From assembly GCF_031458115.1 (NCBI RefSeq), contig NZ_JAVDXV010000008.1:310001-374000 (forward strand): a DNA stretch of 64,000 nt, given 5' to 3'. Shown here piece after piece: positions 17,151-25,741 of the stretch. Origin of the DNA: Pelomonas asaccharophilus_A (GTDB lineage: Bacteria > Pseudomonadota > Gammaproteobacteria > Burkholderiales > Burkholderiaceae_C). Positions within the stretch are counted from its first letter, which is position 1. Each line of letters starts with the position of its first letter. The position numbers were made by a program, and so were the translations under genes. Under the pieces are notes generated by a model. That model searched no databases. It saw only the letters and a list, made by a program, of their open reading frames with translations, and was not told the DNA's origin.

Positions 17151-18025
17151 GTCTGTACGGGCGTGCCCGGGGTCTCGGCCAGCCGCAGCGGGACCGTGAC
17201 GGAGAAGGTCGAGCCCACGCCGGTGGCACTTTGCAGTCCGATGTTTCCGCCAAGCAGCTCGGCCAGCCGCTTGCTCAATGACAGGCCAAGGCCCGTTCCG
17301 CGAAGGCGCTTCTGGATGGGCGAATCGAGTTGGGAGAAGTCCTGGAAGATGGCAGAGTGGAACTCGGGTGCGATGCCCATGCCGGTGTCGGCCACCGAGA
17401 ACGTCATCGACTCTCCCTCCTGCACGGCCGACACCCGCACCTCGCCCTTTGTCGTGAACTTCAGGGCGTTGGAGATGAAGTTGCGCAGGATCTGCGACAG
17501 CTTGCCGTTGTCGGTGAAGAGCTGTGTCGCGCCCTGTGGCTCCTCGAAGATCAACTGCACGTCGGGATTCACCAGCACGGGCTTGAACATGCCGCGCAGC
17601 GCGGAAAACAGGTCGACCAGTTCGAACCAGGCCGGCGAGACGTCGATGCGTCCGGCCTCCACCTTGGCCAGGTCCAACAGGTCGTTGACCATCTCGGCGA
17701 ACTCCTCCGACGTGGTGCGGATGAAGTTGATCTGCTTTTCCTGCTCGGTGGTCAACGGTCCGTCGACACGGTCCAGCAGCAGGCGCGTCAGGCTGCGGAT
17801 CGACGAGATGGGCGTGCGGAACTCGTGGCTCATGTAGGCCAGGAAACGGCTCTTCAGTTCCGTGGCTTGCCGCAGCTGCTGGGCTTGTGCGTCCAACTCC
17901 GCATACAGCGCCAGCACGCCGCCGTTGGTCTCGTCCAGCTCTTGCTGTAGCGACGTGATCTGCTGGCGCGCCTCGTCCAGCGCCGCCTGCAGCGCGGGGA
18001 TGTCGGTCGCGGGCTCTTGCTGCAT
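17147..18025 (-). CDS. Soluble histidine kinase of the stressosome operon
   Basis: 292 residues. An N-terminal coiled coil (about 10-55, rich in Gln/Leu/Glu) leads into HisKA with YMSHEFRTPISSIRSL and a HATPase domain (LRNFISNALKFTT, VADTGMGIAP, RGTGLGLSLSKRLAELLGG). It has no receiver, transmembrane or recognisable sensor domain, so input probably comes by protein contact through the coiled coil. It lies 9 bases after the RsbX-like gene and overlaps the hybrid kinase start, consistent with one operon. Confidence 0.9.
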   Translation of the reverse strand: MQQEPATDIPALQAALDEARQQITSLQQELDETNGGVLALYAELDAQAQQLRQATELKSRFLAYMSHEFRTPISSIRSLTRLLLDRVDGPLTTEQEKQINFIRTTSEEFAEMVNDLLDLAKVEAGRIDVSPAWFELVDLFSALRGMFKPVLVNPDVQLIFEEPQGATQLFTDNGKLSQILRNFISNALKFTTKGEVRVSAVQEGESMTFSVADTGMGIAPEFHSAIFQDFSQLDSPIQKRLRGTGLGLSLSKRLAELLGGNIGLQSATGVGSTFSVTVPLRLAETPGTPVQT

Positions 18026-18034
18026 GCCTGCCTT

Positions 18035-19024
18035 TCAGTGACGCCGGACGACGACGACGGTGGCGTCGTCGCGACCCCGGCAATGATCGCGAAGGATCCA
18101 GCCCGCGATGACCATGGGGTCGCAGGCCAGCAGCCCACCAGCACCCTCGAGGTTCCAGCGCGAGACGATGCCGTCCGAGAACAGCACGAGGATCGCATGA
18201 TCCGGCCAGTCATGAACCACGTCCTGAAGCCGGCGAATCTGCACTCCCAGCGTGCCCGGCTGCGAAATCAGGCTGCGATCGCTGACGCCGCTGATCAACC
18301 GGCCCGTGATGTTGCCGGCCCCGGCGAACACGAGCCGGTCCAGCGTGGGTTCGATCGCGACGATGGCCACCGCTGCCCCGCGAGTGCTCCGCAGCGTGGG
18401 GTGAGCGTCTTCCAGCATCGCGGCGGGCCCGTTGAGCGTGCTGCGGCGGAACAGGTCGAGCGCCAGATCAGAGGCCGCGGCGGCTTCCGGGCCATGGCCG
18501 AGGCCGTCCGCCACGAGCAGCAGGGGGCGGCCATCCTTGATGCGCAGGCCCCAGCCGTCGCCCGAGACCTGCTCACCAGGCGCCGGCAGGCCGAGTCCCG
18601 CCACGCTGTAGCCGGTGGCAGGGCGAGGAGCATTCAGCGTCCGGGATTCGAAGCGCGCCGCGATCACGGCACCCCGCTGCGGCAGCGAGAAGGCCGAGAA
18701 GCGGTTGGCGATCCGCTTCACGGCGCCCAGGCCCGTACCTGCCGTGCCGCCCGTGGAGAAGCCGTCCTGCAGGCAGCGCTCGATGTCCATGCCGGGCCCG
18801 GTGTCGAGCGACAGCAACTCGACCGCATCGCCGTCCAGCCCCAGCAGCAGCGCGCCGCCTCCGGCGTGGCGGACGAGGTTGGTGCCCAGCTCGGTCACGC
18901 CGAGCGCGAGGCGACCGGCGGCAGCGTCGTCGAAACCGAGTTCTGCCGCCAGCACCTGAGCAGCGCGACGCGCCTCACCGACCTGACTCGCATCGTCGAT
19001 GGCAAACCTTTGATAGGGCCGCAT
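18035..19024 (-). CDS. RsbW-like ATPase fused to SpoIIE/RsbX-type PP2C phosphatase
   Basis: 329 residues. The N-terminal 130 residues are a GHKL ATPase of the anti-sigma kinase group (LALGVTELGTNLVRHAGGG, LDTGPGMD, GTGLGAVKRIANRFS). The C-terminal half is a short PP2C phosphatase with metal-binding motifs LLVADGLGHG, LVLFSDGIVS and GRDDATVVVV. In classical stressosomes RsbX dephosphorylates RsbR and RsbS to reset the complex; here the same activity is fused to a second kinase-like domain. It follows rsbT by 7 bases. The partner of the ATPase domain is unknown. Confidence 0.9.
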   Translation of the reverse strand: MRPYQRFAIDDASQVGEARRAAQVLAAELGFDDAAAGRLALGVTELGTNLVRHAGGGALLLGLDGDAVELLSLDTGPGMDIERCLQDGFSTGGTAGTGLGAVKRIANRFSAFSLPQRGAVIAARFESRTLNAPRPATGYSVAGLGLPAPGEQVSGDGWGLRIKDGRPLLLVADGLGHGPEAAAASDLALDLFRRSTLNGPAAMLEDAHPTLRSTRGAAVAIVAIEPTLDRLVFAGAGNITGRLISGVSDRSLISQPGTLGVQIRRLQDVVHDWPDHAILVLFSDGIVSRWNLEGAGGLLACDPMVIAGWILRDHCRGRDDATVVVVRRH

Positions 19025-19031
19025 GTACTCC

Positions 19032-19445
19032 CTATTTCCAGCTCGTGATGGTCACGCGAGTCCCCTCGCCGACGACCGACACCACTTCGAACTCGTTGAC
19101 CAGCCTCTTGCTGCCCGGCAAGCCCTTGCCAAGACTGTTCCCGGTCGACCAGCCATCCTTCATGGCCAGGTCCAGGTCCGGAATGCCCGGCCCCTGGTCG
19201 ACGAAGGACAGCGTGAGGCCGGTGCGCAGGCCATCCTTGTGCAGCTTCCACTCCATGTCGCCGCCGCCGCCATAGACCAGCACATTGCGCGACAGCTCGC
19301 TGGCCGCCGTCACCATCTTGGTCTGGCCGACCAGCGAGAAGCCGAGTTGCTGCGTCAGCTTGCGGACGAACTGCCGGCTGGTGACGACGTCGTTCTCGCT
19401 GCGGACCGGCATGCTGCCTTCACTGGCCGTCGTATTCGCCGTCAT
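19032..19445 (-). CDS. rsbT: Stressosome switch kinase RsbT
   Basis: 137-residue GHKL serine/threonine kinase. Family motifs: ASELSRNVLVYGGGG (N box), FVDQGPGIPDLDLAMKDGW (G1) and GLPGSKRLVNEFEV (G2). RsbT is held by the RsbR-RsbS stressosome, phosphorylates RsbS and RsbR on stress, and is released to activate a downstream partner. The start overlaps the end of rsbS by 26 bases. In Bacillus the partner is the phosphatase RsbU; none is encoded here, so the output may be the two downstream histidine kinases (inference). Confidence 0.93.
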   Translation of the reverse strand: MTANTTASEGSMPVRSENDVVTSRQFVRKLTQQLGFSLVGQTKMVTAASELSRNVLVYGGGGDMEWKLHKDGLRTGLTLSFVDQGPGIPDLDLAMKDGWSTGNSLGKGLPGSKRLVNEFEVVSVVGEGTRVTITSWK

Positions 19446-19809
19446 CGGAGTGCTCCTCGGTTGCCTGGCGGAGCAGCTGCATGCCGCGATCGACGTTAAG
19501 GGCCGTGCGCACGCCTTCCAGCGACAGGCCGAGTTCCACCAGCGTGATGGCGACGGCAGGCTGCATGCCTACGACGACCGAGCGGGCGCCCAGTACATGG
19601 GCGATGCTGGAGATGCTGGCCAGCATGCGGCCGATGAAGGAATCAACGATCTCCAGCGCCGAGATGTCGATCAGCACGCCGGTGGCGCCGCTGCGCTCGA
19701 TGCGGGCGGCCAGGTCATCCTGCAGCGCGAGGGCCGTCTGGTCCATCAGGTCGACCTGGATGGTGACCAGAAGATTGCTGCCCAGTTGGAGGATAGGGAT
19801 GCGTTGCAT
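19420..19809 (-). CDS. rsbS: Stressosome scaffold STAS protein RsbS
   Basis: 129-residue STAS-domain protein. The phosphorylatable serine is Ser57 in DISALEIVDSFIGRM, matching the site RsbT modifies in other RsbS proteins; a second conserved segment is VVGMQPAVAITLVELG. The acidic C-terminal tail (EEHSDDGEYDGQ) extends beyond the domain and is coded in the overlap with rsbT. Starts one base after the rsbR stop. Confidence 0.93.
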   Translation of the reverse strand: MQRIPILQLGSNLLVTIQVDLMDQTALALQDDLAARIERSGATGVLIDISALEIVDSFIGRMLASISSIAHVLGARSVVVGMQPAVAITLVELGLSLEGVRTALNVDRGMQLLRQATEEHSDDGEYDGQ

Positions 19810-19810
19810 C

Positions 19811-20701
19811 TCAATCGGCCGCCGCTGCGGACGGCGTGGCGGCGGCTACAGCCGGCTTGCTGCGGGAGACCACAAAGCCAGCCCGTTTCAGGGCCACCGC
19901 CAGCGCGTCTGCCAGCGTGGCCTTGGTGATGATGCCCTGCAGGTCGATGCCCAGATGCACGATGGTCTGCGCGATCTGCGGGCGGATGCCGCTGATGATG
20001 CATTCCGCGCCCATCAGACGGATGGCCGTCACGGTCTTCAACAGATGCTGGGCGACCAGCGTATCCACGGTCGGCACGCCGGTGATGTCGATGATGGCGA
20101 TGGTGGAGCCGGTCTCGACGATGCGCTGCAACAGCGCCTCCATGACCAGCTGGGTGCGGCCACTGTCCAGCGTGCCGATCATCGGCACGGCGAGCACGCC
20201 GTCCCACATCTTGATGACCGGGGTGGACAGTTCCAGCAACTCCTGCTGCTGGCGGGAAATGATTTCCTCACGCGTGCGCTGGTAGGTCGTCACGGTGAAC
20301 TGGGCCATGTTGTCGATCAGCGTCGACACCTCCCACACGGCGATCACGAGAGTCTCGGGTTCGTGGGCCAACTTGCGCTGCAGGCCAGAGAAAAGCGGCT
20401 TCTTCACGGCCAGAACAAAGCGGCTCGTGTCGGCAGCGGTCGAGCCTTGCGCGGCGCGCGAACGCGACAGCCCGGAAAGGAACTCACGGACCTTTTCCCA
20501 GGGTTTGTCGTCGAAGTTGTCAAGCGCGCCGTCGGCGCGCAGCGCGGCCAGCAGCGCCTCCAGCAACTGCTCGGTCCCCTGGATTTCGGAACTGAGGCCA
20601 CGGCCTCCGCCAGCGGCTGTCAATTCGGCGCGCCATTCGCTCAGCACCTGCTCGCGATTCTGGGACAGCAGCGATTCGACGGCCGCACTGTTTTTCTTCA
20701 T
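19811..20701 (-). CDS. rsbR: Stressosome sensor RsbR
   Basis: 296 residues. An N-terminal globin-like RsbR sensor region of about 150 residues, a linker helix, and a C-terminal STAS domain. The phosphorylation sites are recognisable as Thr in DITGVPTVDTLVAQHL and Thr in GIRPQIAQTIVHLG. It forms the turrets and part of the core of the stressosome. GAGGAA lies upstream of the ATG. First gene of the rsbR-S-T-X-kinase-kinase operon; the C-terminal 20 residues are an Ala-rich tail. The signal sensed is unknown. Confidence 0.93.
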   Translation of the reverse strand: MKKNSAAVESLLSQNREQVLSEWRAELTAAGGGRGLSSEIQGTEQLLEALLAALRADGALDNFDDKPWEKVREFLSGLSRSRAAQGSTAADTSRFVLAVKKPLFSGLQRKLAHEPETLVIAVWEVSTLIDNMAQFTVTTYQRTREEIISRQQQELLELSTPVIKMWDGVLAVPMIGTLDSGRTQLVMEALLQRIVETGSTIAIIDITGVPTVDTLVAQHLLKTVTAIRLMGAECIISGIRPQIAQTIVHLGIDLQGIITKATLADALAVALKRAGFVVSRSKPAVAAATPSAAAAD

Positions 20702-20914
20702 GAGTTCCTCGCTTGGACGGGCGGCCGACTCTGGCCTTGTGGAAGGGCGCTAGGCGCGCGGTATGGTAGCGCCGCCGTAGGGCGCTCTCTGTCAGACAAC
20801 ACGCTGGCTTGAGTGCCAAGGCCGATCCTGAGCGGGCACATGCCCTCGCCCTAGAATGCCGCCCGGCCGCCGGCACGTCAGTTCGTGCGGCGGCCAAAAC
20901 AGTCGAAGGTGCCC

Positions 20915-21126
20915 GGCCGTCATGGGTCGGGTTAAACGGGAAACAGGTAAGCGCCCCACGGCGCCAAGCCTGTGCTGCCCCCGCAACGGTCAGCGGTTGA
21001 AAGCGTGCTCAGGTCGGCGTCCAACGCCGGCAGTCACTGTGCCCTGGTGCATGGGAAGGCGAGCACGCGGTGTCGGAACGCCCTCGGGCGTCTGGTGCCA
21101 GCCGCGAGCCCGGATACCGGCCTGCG
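20915..21126 (+). ncRNA. Cobalamin (B12) riboswitch aptamer
   Basis: Conserved blocks of the cobalamin aptamer are readable in order: ACGGGAAACAGGT near 20936, AGCCTGTGCTGCCCCCGCAA at 20967-20986 with ...CGGTCAGCGG after it, CAGTCACTG at 21031-21039, GGGAAGGCGAGCACG near 21053, and GCCGCGAGCCCGGATACCGGC ending about 21122. It lies in the 559-base gap between the divergent rsbR and receptor genes. It should reduce expression of the receptor and PepSY genes when adenosyl- or methylcobalamin is bound. Confidence 0.93.
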
Positions 21127-21203
21127 ACTGCTCCGGAAGCCGCGGGGTGCGGCGCGCCGTCGAGGCCGCGCCGCCCGCGTGGCGTCGCCCGTGCTCGCTC
21201 CAT

Positions 21204-21250
21204 CCATCGGTTTCCTTCCTGAACACGCCTGCGGGGACGCAGGCCGATGG
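21204..21250 (+). promoter_or_regulatory. Riboswitch expression platform: Shine-Dalgarno-masking stem
   Basis: CCATCGG at 21204-21210 pairs with CCGATGG at 21244-21250, enclosing a second stem GCCTGC/GCAGGC (21227-21232 with 21239-21244). The outer 3' arm runs into the ribosome-binding GGAG (21249-21252), 8 bases before the ATG at 21261. This suggests control at translation initiation. There is no T tract, so attenuation at transcription looks less likely. Confidence 0.6.
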
Positions 21251-21260
21251 AGAGCACCGA

Positions 21261-23447
21261 ATGAACCGTCCGAGCCGTGGAACGCCCACACCCCTGATCA
21301 GCCGTCCGCGCGCCACCCATGTGGCGCTGGCCTGCGCGCTGATGTCGACCACGCTGCCCGCGCTGGCGCAGACCGAACCCGCCGCCAGCGACACCAGCGC
21401 CAACGGCAGCACGCTGCCCTCGGTCCGGGTCAGCGGCAAGGCCGAAGCCCAGCGCTCGCTGGCCAAGCCCACCACGGCGAGCCGCCTGGGCCTGAGTGCG
21501 CTGGAGACGCCCGCCAGCATCGAGGTGCTCAGCGGCGACACCGTCCGCGAGCGCGGCGACACCACGGTGCTGGAGGCCGCCAGCCGCGCCACCGGCATCG
21601 CTATGTCCGGATCGCCCGGCAACGGCGGCACCGGCATGAGCGCCCGCGGTTTCAACGGGCATGGCTCGGTGATGCAGCTGTTCGACGGCACGCGGCTGTA
21701 TGTCGGCGCGGGCACCATCACCTTTCCTTTCGACCCGTGGTCGACCGAGCGCATCGAGGTGCTGCGCGGCGCGGCGTCGGTCATCTACGGCGAGGGCGCC
21801 ATCGGCGGTGCCATCAACCTCGTGCCCAAGAAGCCGACGCGCGGGCCTATCCAGAGCGAGATCCGCGTCGCCATCGGTTCCGACAACGCCCGCCAGCTGG
21901 CCATCGGCAGCGGCGGCGCCATCGATGAGCGCTGGTCCTACCGCGTCGACATCAGCCACCGCGCCACCGACGGCTTCATGCCGCGCGGCGACGCCGAGAG
22001 CCTGGCCATGGGCGGCGCGCTGCGTCTGGACGTGTCGCCGACGCTGAGCTTCACGCTGTCGCGCGACGAAGGCCACCAGCAGCCGCAGCGCTACTTCGGC
22101 GTTCCTCTGATCGACGGCAAGCTGGACGACCGCAACAAGCACCAGAACTACAACGTCGACGACGCCGTCCTCAAGTATCGCGACCGCTGGACCCGCCTGG
22201 ATGCGCAATGGACGCCCCGCGAGAGCGTTCAGCTGCGCAACCAGCTCTACCACCTGGACAGCCGTCGCCACTGGCGCAACGCCGAGAACTACAGCTGGGA
22301 CGCCGCCTCCGGCCGCGTGCGCCAGAGCAGCTTCCTGGAGATCGGCCACCAGCAGGAACAGATCGGCAATCGCACCGACCTGCGCTTGAGCGGCGCGCTG
22401 GCCGGGATGCAGAACCAGCTCAGCATCGGCCTGGAGCTGAACCACACGCGCTTCACGCACATCAACGATTCGCCTTATTTCAGCGGCACCGTGGCCGTCG
22501 ACCCGTTTGCGCCCGTTGTCGGGCAATACCGCAGTGCCTATGCCTACACGCCACGCTACCGCGCCAAGGCCGAGACGCAGGCGCTGTTCATCGAGGACCG
22601 GTTGACCGTCAACGAGCACTGGTCCGTTGTGGCCGGGTTGCGCCATGACCACGCCCGCCTCGCGCGCACCGACCTCGTCACGGCCTCCAGCAGCTTCGGC
22701 AAGGCCTTCGACTACACCAGCGGCCGCCTGGGCCTGGTGTTTGCGCCGAGCGCGTCGCAATCGGCGTATGTGCAGATCGGCCGCGCGGTCGATCCGCTGG
22801 GCGCGCTGCTGACCACGTCCGCCGCGCAGCAGCAGTTCGATCTCACCACCGGGCGCCAGATCGAGCTGGGCTACAAGCAGCTGCTGGGCGAGCGGCGCGG
22901 CGCGTGGTCGGTGGCGGCCTACCGCATCGAGAAGAACAAGATCCTGTCGCGCGATCCCCTCAATCCCAATGTGCAGCAGCAGATCGGCCAGCAGTCGTCC
23001 GAGGGCCTGGAAGCGACGCTGGAACTGGCGCTGACCGACACGCTGAGGCTGGAGGCCAATGCGGCGCGGCTGCGGGCCCGGTTCGACGACTTCCAGGAGA
23101 TCGTCGGCGGCTCGCTGGTCTCGCGCAACGGCAACACGCCGACCGGTGTGCCCGAGACGACCGCGAATGTCTGGCTGCGGTGGAACTTCCTGCCCGCGTG
23201 GACGGCCGCCGCTGGCGCGCGTCATATCGGCCCGCGCCAGGTGGACACGGCCAACACCCGGCAGATCACGTCGTACACGGTGGCCGACGCGACGCTGGCG
23301 TGGCAGGCGATGCCCGACCTGCGCCTGAACCTGCAGGTGTTCAACCTGTTCAACCGCGACTACGCGCTGTCCACGTCCAACAGCGGCAACCAGTGGCTGC
23401 TGGGACGCCCGCGTGGCTTCGAGCTGGCCGCCCATGTACGGTTCTGA
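21261..23447 (+). CDS. TonB-dependent outer-membrane receptor under B12 riboswitch control
   Basis: 728 residues. Signal peptide to about residue 36 (LACALMSTTLPALAQ), a plug domain (ETPASIEVLSGDTVRERG, FDGTRLYVGAG, IEVLRGAASVIYGEGAIGGAINLVPKKP) and a 22-strand-type barrel ending in a C-terminal phenylalanine (AAHVRF). The plug and barrel are closest in style to siderophore (ferrichrome/catecholate) receptors rather than to E. coli BtuB. The riboswitch argues that a cobamide or a cobalt-related compound is the substrate; the protein alone does not show this. The PepSY gene overlaps its end by 14 bases. Confidence 0.9.
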   Translation: MNRPSRGTPTPLISRPRATHVALACALMSTTLPALAQTEPAASDTSANGSTLPSVRVSGKAEAQRSLAKPTTASRLGLSALETPASIEVLSGDTVRERGDTTVLEAASRATGIAMSGSPGNGGTGMSARGFNGHGSVMQLFDGTRLYVGAGTITFPFDPWSTERIEVLRGAASVIYGEGAIGGAINLVPKKPTRGPIQSEIRVAIGSDNARQLAIGSGGAIDERWSYRVDISHRATDGFMPRGDAESLAMGGALRLDVSPTLSFTLSRDEGHQQPQRYFGVPLIDGKLDDRNKHQNYNVDDAVLKYRDRWTRLDAQWTPRESVQLRNQLYHLDSRRHWRNAENYSWDAASGRVRQSSFLEIGHQQEQIGNRTDLRLSGALAGMQNQLSIGLELNHTRFTHINDSPYFSGTVAVDPFAPVVGQYRSAYAYTPRYRAKAETQALFIEDRLTVNEHWSVVAGLRHDHARLARTDLVTASSSFGKAFDYTSGRLGLVFAPSASQSAYVQIGRAVDPLGALLTTSAAQQQFDLTTGRQIELGYKQLLGERRGAWSVAAYRIEKNKILSRDPLNPNVQQQIGQQSSEGLEATLELALTDTLRLEANAARLRARFDDFQEIVGGSLVSRNGNTPTGVPETTANVWLRWNFLPAWTAAAGARHIGPRQVDTANTRQITSYTVADATLAWQAMPDLRLNLQVFNLFNRDYALSTSNSGNQWLLGRPRGFELAAHVRF

Positions 23448-24975
23448 CGCCTCAAGGATCACCGCCGCCGGCGGGCCCGTCCGGCTGATCCTGCGCAGCT
23501 GGCCTCCCGTGCGGCGCTGGCTGTACTGGACGCACCGCTGGCTGGGCGTCATCGGCTGCCTGATGTTCGTCATGTGGTTGCTGTCGGGCCTCGTGATGAT
23601 GTACGTGGGCTATCCGTCGCTGACCGCGGCGGAGCGCCTGGCCGGCCTGGCGCCACTGCGCACCGGGCAGGCGCGCCTCAGCGCTGCCGACGCGCTGGCG
23701 CGGCTGCCGCCTGAAGTACGCGAGCAGGCGCCGCGCCGCATCGTGCTGGAGATGCTGGCTGACGGCGCCGGCGGCACCGCCATACCGGTCTGGCGCATCC
23801 TTGACGCCAAGGGCCGCGCGCATGCCTGGTCCGCCGTGGATGGCCAGCCGCTGCGCGCCTTCGGCGCCGAGCAGGCGCTGTGGATCGCGCGCTCGTTCAC
23901 CGGCCAATCAGGCGGCCATGTCGCGGAGACCTTGCAGCGCGACCAGTGGACCGTGCCGCAAGGCCTGGACCTGCTGCGCCCGCTGCACCGCGTGGAAATG
24001 GGTGATGCGGCCGGCACGGAGCTGTACGTCTCTTCCGTCAGCGGCGAGGTCGTGCGCGACACCACGCGCCACGAGCGGGTGTGGAACTGGCTGGGCGCCG
24101 TGCCGCACTGGATCTACTTCACGCCGTTGCGGGCCGATGCTCCGCTGTGGCGCGACGTGGTGATCTGGGTCAGCGGCATCTGCATCGTGTCGGCCGTCAC
24201 CGGCCTGGTGATCGGCGTGATGCGCCTGCGGCTGCGCGAGCGCTATCGCAACGGGCGGCGCACGCCGTACAGCGGGTGGATGCGCTGGCATCACGTCGCC
24301 GGGCTGGTGGGTGGGGTGTTCGTGCTGACCTGGGTGGTCAGCGGTTGGTTGTCGATGGACCCCAACCGCTGGTTCCAGCGTGCCGCGCCGGACTCCGCCG
24401 GGCTCGCCCGCTGGCACGGCCCGCTCGATGCCGCCGCGCTGAAGCTTGCCGCGCTGCAGGCACCGATGCCGGACGCGCGCGAGCTGGAGCTGCTGAGCTT
24501 CGACGGCCGGCTGCTGCTGCAGTGGCGCGACGGCGCTGGCGTGTCGCGCGTCGTTGACGCGGCCACGGGCGCGCCGCTGCAACTGGGCGAGGCCGACATC
24601 CGTGCGGCGGCGGGCCGCATGAAGCCGGGCGACGCGATCACCGGCCTGCAATGGCTGCAGCAGGAGGACGCCCACTGGTACAGCCATCACAACCGTCGCG
24701 TCACGCCGGTGTGGCGCGTGAGCTTCGCTGACGCGGCCGGCACCTGGCTGCACGTGGACCCGGCCAGCGGCCGCATCCTGGGCACCAGCACAGCCACCTC
24801 GCGCGTGCGCCGCTGGCTGTTCAACGCGCCGCACAGCTTCGACTTCCCGTGGCTGATCCGGCATCGGCCCGCTTGGGACGGCGTGATGTGGGTGCTGTCG
24901 GCCGTGGGCCTGGTCGTTTCGGTCAGCGGCGTGGTGCTGGGGTGGCGGCGGCTGAGGAAAGGCCGGCCTAGCTGA
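23434..24975 (+). CDS. PepSY-associated transmembrane protein
   Basis: 513 residues with four or more membrane helices (about 32-55 GVIGCLMFVMWLLSGLVMMY; 240-262 VIWVSGICIVSAVTGLVIGV; 285-305 HVAGLVGGVFVLTWVVSGWL; 480-500 GVMWVLSAVGLVVSVSGVVL) and conserved His residues at helix edges (THRWLG, HHVAGL, WYSHHN). This resembles PepSY_TM proteins that accompany siderophore receptors, where they are thought to be inner-membrane reductases. Start ATG 23434 lies inside the receptor gene. Shares the B12 riboswitch control. Its 3' end overlaps the convergent fliR by 8 bases. Confidence 0.85.
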   Translation: MYGSDASRITAAGGPVRLILRSWPPVRRWLYWTHRWLGVIGCLMFVMWLLSGLVMMYVGYPSLTAAERLAGLAPLRTGQARLSAADALARLPPEVREQAPRRIVLEMLADGAGGTAIPVWRILDAKGRAHAWSAVDGQPLRAFGAEQALWIARSFTGQSGGHVAETLQRDQWTVPQGLDLLRPLHRVEMGDAAGTELYVSSVSGEVVRDTTRHERVWNWLGAVPHWIYFTPLRADAPLWRDVVIWVSGICIVSAVTGLVIGVMRLRLRERYRNGRRTPYSGWMRWHHVAGLVGGVFVLTWVVSGWLSMDPNRWFQRAAPDSAGLARWHGPLDAAALKLAALQAPMPDARELELLSFDGRLLLQWRDGAGVSRVVDAATGAPLQLGEADIRAAAGRMKPGDAITGLQWLQQEDAHWYSHHNRRVTPVWRVSFADAAGTWLHVDPASGRILGTSTATSRVRRWLFNAPHSFDFPWLIRHRPAWDGVMWVLSAVGLVVSVSGVVLGWRRLRKGRPS

Positions 24976-25732
24976 ACGCGGCCAGCAGGCGCTCCAATGC
25001 CACCGTGAACGGCGTCTGCATCAGCGGCAGCGTGGCCACCATGCCGATCAGCCCCACGCTGACCGTCAGTGGGAAGCCCACCGAGAACACGCCGATCTGC
25101 GGCGCCACGCGCGAGATCACGCCCAGCACGAGGTTGACGAACATCAGCATCGTGATCAGCGGCAGCGCGATCCACAGGCCGATGCTGAAGATCTCGGCGC
25201 CCCAGCGTTGAGGTTGCACCGCGCGCAGGAAGGCGAAGGGCTCGTCGCCCACCGGGAAGGCGTGGAAGCTCTGAACCAGCGCGTTGATCAACAGCAGGTG
25301 GCCGTTGATCGCGATGAAGAGAAACGCCACCATGCTGCCGAAGAAGCGCGCGCTGGCCGTGCCCTGAGCGCCGGTGCTGGGGTCGAAGAAGCCGGCGAAG
25401 TTCAGGCCCATCTGCAGGCCGATGATTTCACCGGCGAACTCCAGCGCGGCGAACACGATGCGCACGGCGAAGCCCATGGACAGGCCGATCAGCAGCTGCT
25501 GCGCGACCAGCAGCGTCAGCGCGGGCACGGAGTCCAGCGGTGTGATGGGCATCTCCGGCAGCGAGGGCTGGGCGGCCACCGAGATGAACAGTGCCAGGCC
25601 GATGCGCAGCCGCAGCGGCACGTTGCGCTGGCTGAACGTGGGCATGCCAGCGAACAGCGCCAGCGTGCGGATGAAGGGCCACAGCAGCGGGTTCAGCCAC
25701 GCCAGCAACTGGGCTTCGGTGACGCTGAACAT
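24968..25732 (-). CDS. fliR: Flagellar export apparatus protein FliR
   Basis: 254-residue inner-membrane protein of the type III export gate, with about six hydrophobic helices. FliR signatures are PTFSQRNVPLRLRIGLAL near residue 31 and GEIIGLQMGLNFAGFFDP near 104. With FliP and FliQ it forms the helical export channel in the MS-ring pore. It is the last gene of the fliF-to-fliR run; its 3' end overlaps the convergent PepSY gene. Confidence 0.95.
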   Translation of the reverse strand: MFSVTEAQLLAWLNPLLWPFIRTLALFAGMPTFSQRNVPLRLRIGLALFISVAAQPSLPEMPITPLDSVPALTLLVAQQLLIGLSMGFAVRIVFAALEFAGEIIGLQMGLNFAGFFDPSTGAQGTASARFFGSMVAFLFIAINGHLLLINALVQSFHAFPVGDEPFAFLRAVQPQRWGAEIFSIGLWIALPLITMLMFVNLVLGVISRVAPQIGVFSVGFPLTVSVGLIGMVATLPLMQTPFTVALERLLAAFS

Positions 25733-25741
25733 CGACTCGCT

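Noticed and set aside
21009..23573. 854-residue minus-strand open frame opposite the TonB receptor
   Set aside because: No signature, and it would cover the riboswitch in antisense; the receptor frame is clearly the coding one.
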